From positions 1-22,149 of the IMG/VR virus record IMGVR_UViG_3300031885_003399: 22,149 nt of DNA; one strand, given 5' to 3'. This DNA is from a virus. Below are positions 14,351 to 20,097 of this stretch, one piece after another. A program made the translations under genes and the position numbers. Position 1 is the first letter of the stretch; the number at the start of each line of letters is the position of its first letter. The notes under the pieces are model-generated. The model ran no database searches and was not told the DNA's origin. It worked only from the letters and a program-made list of their open reading frames with translations.

Positions 14351-14983
14351 TGTTTTCTTGAAAAAACACACAACAGAACATCGACAATGATCCCCAGCAT
14401 TAGCATCAACCCTGTTAATGGAATGCCAAACACCAGCAGGAGTTAATACCATTCGATTCGGCTTAGGTGCGATATAATTACCAGCACCCCAAATATTTAA
14501 AAAACTATCCTTCCATGTAGTATCAATCTGGCCAAGGCTGTTAAAATCTACATTATTTGGGATTTCAGCTACCATCAACTCCCCACCCCAACCACTAGAC
14601 CACACAGGATGAATATAAAGTATTAACGCTGCCGTATAACCACAATCATTGTGCCAATCAATCTTAGATCCTCGTGGATAAACATAACATCTATAAATAA
14701 TTTCATCCCAATCGCCAACAATCTCTGGGTTGTCTTTAGCCACCTCTAGACTGTAATCACTAATTGCATTCAAAACATCATCTTTAAACGGTGCCTTGGA
14801 AAGATGATATTCTTCTCCAGCCATTGGCGATCCATCACTTAATCGCCACACCTGCAACCAATTTTGACTATTTACAGCAAAATAATTTTGCTTCTGCATC
14901 CATCTCCAAGCACTAGAAAATTGATCCGGCGATAAAACATCATCGTAAATCGCAAACTTAGGGTTCTTAATTACAGACTTCAT
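14342..14983 (-). CDS. 2-oxoglutarate/Fe(II)-dependent oxygenase (prolyl-hydroxylase-like)
   Basis: The 213-residue protein has the facial triad and 2-oxoglutarate arginine of the double-stranded beta-helix oxygenases. His111 and Asp113 lie in KIDWHNDCGYTAAL, followed by LILYIHPVW and WGGELMVAE; distal His187 lies in LTPAGVWHSINRV; Arg201 lies in HCRCSVVCFF. The spacing fits the P4H-like subgroup common in large phages. It would hydroxylate or oxidise a protein, sugar or nucleobase; the substrate is unknown. It overlaps the sulfotransferase-like gene by four bases (ATGA), which implies coupled translation and possibly sequential modification of one target. It lies on the strand opposite to the flanking packaging genes. 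Confidence 0.83.
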   Translation of the reverse strand: MKSVIKNPKFAIYDDVLSPDQFSSAWRWMQKQNYFAVNSQNWLQVWRLSDGSPMAGEEYHLSKAPFKDDVLNAISDYSLEVAKDNPEIVGDWDEIIYRCYVYPRGSKIDWHNDCGYTAALILYIHPVWSSGWGGELMVAEIPNNVDFNSLGQIDTTWKDSFLNIWGAGNYIAPKPNRMVLTPAGVWHSINRVDANAGDHCRCSVVCFFKKTSS

Positions 14984-15567
14984 ATTTTTACTAAATCCAA
15001 CTGTTTCAAATGATATAAATATTTTTCATAACAATCCTGAGCCTTCGCAATCAATTGCGAAGAAAAATCATCTTCAACCACTTCTGGCACATTGGGAATT
15101 CTCAAAGGCTCCTTGAGATTTAAATGATTGCCAATTAAATCCATCCCTTGACGAGTTGCAAAATTTTCCTCGGTTAAAAAAACCGAGCCTGGGCTGCTCC
15201 TGGCCATCTCATAGATTCTACGTAATCTAAAACAATAATAGCGACACGCAGTTAATTCTGAATACTCTTTTCTATATCTTTTTATGGCATTTAATGTAGG
15301 TTTGGCCGACCGAATCACATAAATAAACTTAGAAAAATCATAAAAAGCTTTACAACCGAAATCTTTATTAAATAATATCTGGCCGCCGTATATCGCCGCT
15401 GTATTATCTAACTTGTGACCCCTATTGTATAGATAATCCAAAACTATTGGATGATCATATGTTAACAAATGCTCAATTAAATCAATTCTGCTGTTTTCAT
15501 TCAAAACAGTAGCCAACTCATTAGATCCAGAAAACAAATGACTCGATAAGAAAAGTATATTGCGCAT
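14980..15567 (-). CDS. Sulfotransferase-like protein
   Basis: The N-terminus RNILFLSSHLFSGSNELATVL has the layout of the sulfotransferase phosphosulfate-binding loop: a strand, a short S/G-rich loop, then a helix. At about residues 80-95, KFIYVIRSAKPTLNAI matches the strand and R..P...N pattern of the 3'-phosphate-binding site, and VFLTEENFATR near 130 matches the strand preceding the C-terminal helices. Length (195) is short but normal for phage and bacterial members. It would transfer sulfate from PAPS to a sugar or tyrosine; the acceptor is unknown. No Shine-Dalgarno is seen; it is probably translated from the transcript starting before the HNH gene. The lysine usual in the first loop is not obvious, so activity is uncertain. 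Confidence 0.6.
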   Translation of the reverse strand: MRNILFLSSHLFSGSNELATVLNENSRIDLIEHLLTYDHPIVLDYLYNRGHKLDNTAAIYGGQILFNKDFGCKAFYDFSKFIYVIRSAKPTLNAIKRYRKEYSELTACRYYCFRLRRIYEMARSSPGSVFLTEENFATRQGMDLIGNHLNLKEPLRIPNVPEVVEDDFSSQLIAKAQDCYEKYLYHLKQLDLVKI

Positions 15568-15585
15568 AAAAAAACAGAGTAGTTA

Positions 15586-16389
15586 TTAAAGTTTTTTACC
15601 CTTTTTTATATTGGCTATTTTTTCCAAGGGCTTCAAATTAGATAAAGCCCAACACTTTGAAAAATCAGGGTGTTCTAAAGAATCGTATTTAAAAGATGAT
15701 TGTGGAATAATGTGATCTATTTGCCATGTTTTTCGTGGATCATTATTTTTACCACCATAATTATCCCAATTCATCCAAGATTCCCATTGAGATTCCAGAT
15801 GCTCTTTTAATTGTTGTGGCGTATATGGTAGTTTGCTAAAAGTCGTACCACCTTTGACCTTTCCTTTCCTGCGTAAAACTTTTCCAACCGCCAAACCCAC
15901 ATGATGCTTAATTTTTCTAGACGGGTCTTTCAATAAATGCTTTTTATATTCGGAAGTGTTTTTAGACATTCCATGAACAAAATTTCCTTGTCGGCAACCA
16001 CATGATTTGGTTTTATCATGTCTCAAGCTCACACCAGCAACTATTGTTTCATTGCCACACTCACATTTACATTTCCAATAAAATTCCAACTTTATTTTGC
16101 AACTTTTCTCTATAACTGTCAATAAACCAAATTTTTTGCCAGTCAAATCAATGAATCGTGCAGCACTTGTTCTTTCTTTGTGGTAACAACCACAAGATAT
16201 TGTATTGCCCGATCTAAGACTAGAACCTAGTATTTTTAGTTCGGAAGATCCACAATCACAAATGCATGTCCACCAATGATGACTACCTCTTGAGCCAGAC
16301 TTTGCTGAATGGCTGTGATCTATGACTAAGATCTTTCCAAATTTTCGGCCAGTTAGGTCAATAAAATTTTTATTAAAATGTTTTTGCAT
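15586..16389 (-). CDS. Free-standing HNH homing endonuclease with two zinc-finger-like repeats
   Basis: Residues 9-69 and 79-132 are two copies of one module. Each begins FIDLTGRKFG or FIDLTGKKFG, then has a W-x-C-x-C-x-CG cluster and ends S-CGC. This is a DNA-binding module commonly found on phage homing endonucleases. Residues about 220-260 form the HNH nuclease: WQIDHIIPQSSF (Asp225-His226), CWALSNLKPL (Asn251) and KIANIKKGK (Asn260). It probably nicks or cuts a specific DNA site and promotes its own or a neighbour's spread. GGAG lies ten bases before the ATG. It is divergent from the intein-bearing portal gene, 48 bases apart. The intein has no recognised nuclease of its own, so this enzyme may serve it. 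Confidence 0.85.
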   Translation of the reverse strand: MQKHFNKNFIDLTGRKFGKILVIDHSHSAKSGSRGSHHWWTCICDCGSSELKILGSSLRSGNTISCGCYHKERTSAARFIDLTGKKFGLLTVIEKSCKIKLEFYWKCKCECGNETIVAGVSLRHDKTKSCGCRQGNFVHGMSKNTSEYKKHLLKDPSRKIKHHVGLAVGKVLRRKGKVKGGTTFSKLPYTPQQLKEHLESQWESWMNWDNYGGKNNDPRKTWQIDHIIPQSSFKYDSLEHPDFSKCWALSNLKPLEKIANIKKGKKL

Positions 16390-16397
16390 CTATATAA
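16390..16397 (+). promoter_or_regulatory. CTATATAA promoter-like box upstream of the portal gene
   Basis: An exact copy of the recurring octamer starts at the base next to the HNH gene's start codon. It reads toward the portal gene, 40 bases before its start and upstream of an AGGAG site. Confidence 0.5.
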
Positions 16398-16420
16398 CTC
16401 CAATAGAAAAGGTTTAGCAT

Positions 16421-16440
16421 AGGAGTAATATAGTATTTTG
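16421..16440 (+). promoter_or_regulatory. Ribosome-binding site and TTG start of the portal gene
   Basis: AGGAG (16421-16425) is followed after 12 bases by TTG (16438), the first usable start in the portal frame. An in-frame TAA at 16426 excludes anything further upstream, and only ATT at 16435 is an alternative. The first ATG in frame is at about codon 38, inside the conserved region. A non-ATG start with long spacing suggests restrained translation. Confidence 0.5.
16426..16433 (-). promoter_or_regulatory. CTATATTA promoter-like box upstream of the HNH gene
   Basis: A minus-strand variant of the octamer lies 36 bases before the HNH start codon. It overlaps the portal ribosome-binding region on the other strand. 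Confidence 0.4.
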
Positions 16441-18954
16441 TGGTACGATTTTTTTAAAGTTTTCACACACGCCTTCGAAGAAGATCCACAAACAAAAAGA
16501 TCTAAAATAGGTAGAGGCGATGGAGCCGGTATCACTTCGCCAGATGCCATGCCTTTTGTGCGTCAAGATGGCGGTATGCAGTCAACAGGCAAAGGGGCTC
16601 TCCGAGTCGGAAATGACTTCGTTGATCTATCTAGTGTCAGCAATCGACAAAGTAGATACAAAGAATATGAAAGACTAAGAAATGTTGCCGAAATAGAACA
16701 AGCCATGACTATAATCGCCGATGAAGCTTGTATCGATGGTGATGAATTAGTTAATACCCTCTACGATGGACAAAAATCAATCAAATGGCTAACAGAAAAT
16801 AGAGCTAATGATGAATTCTTCGTCTATTCTTGGGACTTCGAAAAAGAAGACTATACCCTGGCAATCGCTTACGAACCAAGATTCGTTAAAAAAGCACCCT
16901 GCCTAAAAATACTACTAGATAATGGCACCTATTTCATCGCCACCCATGACCACCTAGTCCTATTAAAAAATCAAGCATGGTCCATGACAAGCGGCCTTAA
17001 ATTCGGCGACGAATTAATGCCATTCTATAGAGTCCCAGCCAATTACGACCTCACCCAAAATAAAAAAAATCAATTCCCAAGAATTCGAACCTTTTCCAAA
17101 GGATGGGTCCACGAACGACAATTCATAGATGAATGGAAAACAGGGAAATCCATAGCAAAATATGAAAAAGTTAACCACATCACAAGAATGATCGCCAGCG
17201 GACTAAGCACCAGACAATTAACAAAAGCTTCTGGCTACAACTGGCCTAGTGCAGAAAGTTGGATCGGTAAAGAAGGATTCTCCAACGCAGAAATCAAATG
17301 GTTGGCAAAAAAGAATGATCACAGAAAAGTTATCGGCATCATCGATGTAGGCGAAAGAGATGTCTATGACCTATCCGTTAAAGAACATGAAAATTTCTGC
17401 GGTGAATCCGTAATTTTTCACAACTGTCAAAAAAGCAGCAAAGGAAATGTACTAGAAGTTCGGGCCGAAAATCAAGACGTAAGAGAAGAAGTAGAATTCT
17501 TACTGCTTAATCGAAAAATGCTCAACTTTAACCGCAAAATATGGGGCCTAACCAAAAGACTATGCATCAATGGAGATTGGTTCGGCGAATGCATCATCGA
17601 TCCAGATAATCCCAAAGATGGCATTCTAAAAGTTAGAGAACTACCACCAGAAAGCATCTATCGAATCGAAACAACCAAAGCGAAACTTTTGGAATTCCAA
17701 CAAGGCAACGAAGGACCAGATTACGAAGCACTGACCAAGTCGGCAGTCGTAGATGCCACAGATTCCGAATTGGATCAATGTAAAGTAATTAGATTCACAC
17801 CAGATCAAATAGTTCATATGCGATTAGGTGAAGATCGTAAAACATTCTATCCCTACGGTCAAAGCCTAATAGAACCAGCACGAGGACCAGCACATCAACT
17901 AAGACTAATGGAAGATGCTATGGTCGTCTACAGATTAACTCGTGCCCCTGAACGAAGGGTGTTCTATATCGATGTAGGACAACTGCCATCCTTCCGTGCA
18001 GAATCCTTCATGACCAGAATGCAAGATCTTCTAAGAAAAAAGAAAACCGCCAATAAACCAGGAGATGGCTCGTCTGCTATTGATGAAAAATGGAGCCCTC
18101 CTTCCGCTGATGAAGATTTCTGGATTCCAGTTAGACCAAACTCAAACACCAGAATCGAAACACTCCCAGGTGCCCAAAATCTAGGAGAAATCGATGATGC
18201 CGTTTACTTCAGAAATAAACTGTTCACATCATTAAACTTTCCATCAAACTACATGGCTAATGAAGATGCATCCTCCACAAGAATGCAACTGTCTTACCAA
18301 AACGTTAAATTCGCCAGAATGATCGAAAGAATCCAAGAACACATTGAAGATGGATTGTGGGAAATCGCAGAACGACACCTACAACTACGTGGATTTCCAG
18401 AAGAATCCTACGAAGATCTTACCATTAAACTCACACTGCCATCTGAATATCGAGAACTCAGCAGAGCAGAAATTGATAACAATAGAATAAACAACGCCAA
18501 TGCACTCAAAGGATCTTTGTTGTATTCCGATTGGGATATCCTAACAAAAATTATCAAACTCACCCCAGAAGATGCAGAAGAAATGATCTCTCGTATGAAG
18601 ATCCAAAAACTAGAAGAAGCAAAACTGCAAATTCTAGTGCAAAATCCTCAACTAATGGGCGTCGGAATGCCAGGAACCGGAGAACCTCAAATGGGATCAG
18701 AAGCAGGTGGACCAAACCCAATGCTGCCGCCTGAAGGAGAACCCGATAAAGGCAAACCAGAAGACCAAGCACCAGGAGCAGAAGGCTCCGATGGAGGAGC
18801 AGGTATGCCCGCACCTAATTCGCCGAAATCACAAAACGGAAGCGGTGGAGCTATCGCAGAACCAGAACCTGAAGAAATTAAACGATACGACCTAGAAATT
18901 CAGGATTATGGACAAGAAATGGATGCAGAATCCCCAGATTATTCGGAGATGTAA
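16438..18954 (+). CDS. Portal protein (T4 gp20-like) interrupted by an in-frame intein
   Basis: The full product is 838 residues. Removing the intein (98-329) leaves 606, in the range of T4-type portals. The extein shows the portal pattern: VGNDFVDLSSVSNRQSRYKE and EIEQAMTIIADEA before the intein, then QDVREEVEFLLLNRKMLNF, GDWFGECIIDPDNPKDGILK, a middle VIRFTPDQIVHMRLGED, and YGQSLIEPARGPAHQLRLME with VYRLTRAPERRVFYIDVG. The portal forms the dodecameric ring through which DNA enters the head. The C-terminal 100 residues are a P/G/E-rich, probably flexible, tail. The start is TTG at 16438. Splicing would join Ala97 to Cys330. It is followed directly by a small zinc-protein gene. Confidence 0.93.
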   Translation: MWYDFFKVFTHAFEEDPQTKRSKIGRGDGAGITSPDAMPFVRQDGGMQSTGKGALRVGNDFVDLSSVSNRQSRYKEYERLRNVAEIEQAMTIIADEACIDGDELVNTLYDGQKSIKWLTENRANDEFFVYSWDFEKEDYTLAIAYEPRFVKKAPCLKILLDNGTYFIATHDHLVLLKNQAWSMTSGLKFGDELMPFYRVPANYDLTQNKKNQFPRIRTFSKGWVHERQFIDEWKTGKSIAKYEKVNHITRMIASGLSTRQLTKASGYNWPSAESWIGKEGFSNAEIKWLAKKNDHRKVIGIIDVGERDVYDLSVKEHENFCGESVIFHNCQKSSKGNVLEVRAENQDVREEVEFLLLNRKMLNFNRKIWGLTKRLCINGDWFGECIIDPDNPKDGILKVRELPPESIYRIETTKAKLLEFQQGNEGPDYEALTKSAVVDATDSELDQCKVIRFTPDQIVHMRLGEDRKTFYPYGQSLIEPARGPAHQLRLMEDAMVVYRLTRAPERRVFYIDVGQLPSFRAESFMTRMQDLLRKKKTANKPGDGSSAIDEKWSPPSADEDFWIPVRPNSNTRIETLPGAQNLGEIDDAVYFRNKLFTSLNFPSNYMANEDASSTRMQLSYQNVKFARMIERIQEHIEDGLWEIAERHLQLRGFPEESYEDLTIKLTLPSEYRELSRAEIDNNRINNANALKGSLLYSDWDILTKIIKLTPEDAEEMISRMKIQKLEEAKLQILVQNPQLMGVGMPGTGEPQMGSEAGGPNPMLPPEGEPDKGKPEDQAPGAEGSDGGAGMPAPNSPKSQNGSGGAIAEPEPEEIKRYDLEIQDYGQEMDAESPDYSEM
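16729..17424 (+). mobile_element. Intein in the portal gene, 232 aa
   Basis: Splicing motifs are complete. The first residue is Cys98 in CIDGDELVNTLYDG (block A). Block B GTYFIATHDHLVLL has the TxxH histidine. Blocks F/G read VYDLSVKEHENF ... VIFHN, with the penultimate His and terminal Asn329, then Cys330 as the +1 nucleophile. At 232 residues it is longer than a minimal splicing domain. The insert between blocks B and F (about residues 220-295) contains no LAGLIDADG or HNH motif but has a helix-turn-helix-like stretch, ASGLSTRQLTKASGYNWPSA. It may be a degenerated or DNA-binding-only remnant. Base composition is like the host gene, suggesting long residence. Confidence 0.92.
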
Positions 18955-19383
18955 ATGAACTATTATTCGCCGTGTCAAAGAAAAGATGGCAAATGGGACT
19001 ACACATGTCAAAATAACAACATGATATATCCAATTGGTTATTGCCATGAATTTCATTCATTCAAAAACGATAATATCTTAAAAGATGCCCTGTCAGAGCA
19101 ACAAATAGAAGAACACGAAATCTCAAAAGATAAATATCACTCCACCGGACATAATACCGCACAAGAAGCACTAGATTGTTATAAAAAATATCAGCTAGAT
19201 AATACTCTGCGATTAAATATTAAAAATGAACACGAACAAAAAAAGTGCAAAATATGCGGAGAATGGACGCAATTGTCAGCATGTGTCGATACGTATTCTT
19301 ACTTCAACTTGTGTGAAGAACATAACAACAAAGAAACTGTAGCAAAAATTTTTAATATATCGGAACAAGTGTGGAGCAGCTAA
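18955..19383 (+). CDS. Cysteine-rich, probable zinc-binding protein, 142 aa
   Basis: The ATG follows the portal stop with no gap. The N-terminus MNYYSPCQRKDGKWDYTCQN, continuing to IGYCHEF, is a compact Cys/Trp/Tyr-rich motif of a kind found in small phage and bacterial proteins. The second half has KKCKICGEWTQLSACVDTY and FNLCEEH, a CxxC...CxxH set that could bind zinc, possibly a treble-clef finger. No enzyme signature is visible. Its position inside the head module suggests co-expression with the portal, but the function is unknown. Confidence 0.7.
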   Translation: MNYYSPCQRKDGKWDYTCQNNNMIYPIGYCHEFHSFKNDNILKDALSEQQIEEHEISKDKYHSTGHNTAQEALDCYKKYQLDNTLRLNIKNEHEQKKCKICGEWTQLSACVDTYSYFNLCEEHNNKETVAKIFNISEQVWSS

Positions 19384-19619
19384 TGAATCCATTGCAAATG
19401 GCAATCAGAAATAAAAATAGCCTAGCAATGACTAATAAAGCCGGATGCTATTATTGTAATGCTATTTTTAAACCAGAAGATATAAAAGAATACACAGATC
19501 AAGGAGAAACAGCACTCTGCCCACTTTGTGAAGTAGATGCTGTGCTTCCAGAAATAGGAACTATAAAGATTACGGAGGATTATCTTAAGTCAGTAAAAAT
19601 AAATTTATTGGGAAATTAA
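19383..19619 (+). CDS. Small zinc-ribbon-like protein, 78 aa
   Basis: The ATG overlaps the preceding stop (TAATG), and GGAG lies six bases upstream. A GTG at 19371 is a less likely start. The core GCYYCNAIFKPEDIKEYTDQ followed by GETALCPLCEVDAVLPE has two CxxC pairs. It closely resembles a widespread small bacterial protein whose relatives read CYYC-x-F-x-I-x-W ... TALCPYCGIDSVIG. The molecular role of that family is unknown to me. It ends convergently with a four-base overlap on the next minus-strand gene. Confidence 0.75.
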   Translation: MNPLQMAIRNKNSLAMTNKAGCYYCNAIFKPEDIKEYTDQGETALCPLCEVDAVLPEIGTIKITEDYLKSVKINLLGN

Positions 19620-19936
19620 TCAGACTGCTCATCACCATTGAGACCAGATCCAGTATCCGCACTAGGTGGACGTATTTCATCCTGATCCGAATCCTTCTTG
19701 CGATTCGGTAACGCTAAATCCGAATCATCCAACCGCTGATACTCTTCTGCTATTTCTGGGTCAAAACTAGCTAGTTTTTTGAAAAATGCATTCGTCTCAC
19801 TGTTGTGAGCCTTCCAAGCTAAACGAATCATTCTGAAAAGCGCACTGCTATTACCAGACTCTGTAGGATTAAGACTTGACGGCTCCTGATTATCTTCATT
19901 TTCTCTAATTTTAAGATATTCACTAAAAGTTTTCAC
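19616..19936 (-). CDS. Small acidic hypothetical protein, 106 aa, GTG start
   Basis: The start is GTG at 19936 with a strong AAAGGAG five bases upstream. The protein begins MKTFSEYLKIRENE, an opening common among small proteins of T4-type phages. It then has a helix with ALFRMIRLAWKAHNSETNAFFKKL and a disordered acidic tail (DSDQDEIRPPSADTGSG). No membrane segment or catalytic motif is seen. It is the only minus-strand gene between the portal and the protease. A TATAAT-like box lies on the minus strand at 19975-19970. Confidence 0.65.
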   Translation of the reverse strand: MKTFSEYLKIRENEDNQEPSSLNPTESGNSSALFRMIRLAWKAHNSETNAFFKKLASFDPEIAEEYQRLDDSDLALPNRKKDSDQDEIRPPSADTGSGLNGDEQSD

Positions 19937-20033
19937 TACAACTCCTTTGGTTTTTGTGCGTTAGTGCATATTATACATATGAGTGAATGACAACTTTTTA
20001 ATATTTGGTTTAGTAAAAAATCAAGTATGGCTG

Positions 20034-20041
20034 CTATATAA
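20034..20041 (+). promoter_or_regulatory. CTATATAA promoter-like box upstream of the head-protein gene
   Basis: An exact copy of the recurring octamer lies 56 bases before the start codon. It is followed by AATCAAG and then a leader hairpin. Confidence 0.5.
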
Positions 20042-20053
20042 AATCAAGAAGTC

Positions 20054-20069
20054 AACGTCTAAAGACGTT
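20054..20069 (+). promoter_or_regulatory. 5'-leader hairpin AACGTC-TAAA-GACGTT
   Basis: A perfect 6-bp stem with a four-base loop begins 13 bases after the promoter-like box, so it would sit at the very 5' end of the mRNA. No T-run follows. A message-stabilising role is inferred. Confidence 0.5.
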
Positions 20070-20097
20070 TCAAGCGAGGTTTAGGAGACACAAAATT

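Larger units (their letters stand above)
19937..20097. promoter_or_regulatory. Divergent regulatory region with promoter boxes and leader
   Basis: This 161-base gap separates the small acidic gene (-) from the head-protein gene (+). It holds a minus-strand TATAAT (19975-19970), two AAAATCAAG direct repeats (starting at 20017 and about 20039), a plus-strand CTATATAA (20034-20041), a hairpin (20054-20069) and a TTAGGAG ribosome site ten bases before the ATG at 20098. The long leader implies regulation of an abundant late product. Confidence 0.55.

Noticed and set aside
15014-15021. Exact T4 late box TATAAATA on the plus strand
   Set aside because: It lies inside the sulfotransferase-like coding sequence on the minus strand with no plus-strand gene close downstream; chance is expected in A+T-rich DNA.
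16729-17424. Portal insertion as a fused host domain or sequencing error
   Set aside because: Complete intein splice motifs (Cys start, TxxH, HN end, +1 Cys) explain the insertion.
18560-18814. Leucine-rich minus-strand frame inside the portal tail
   Set aside because: Its hydrophobic composition is the complement of the P/G/E-rich portal tail; there is no independent evidence for a gene.
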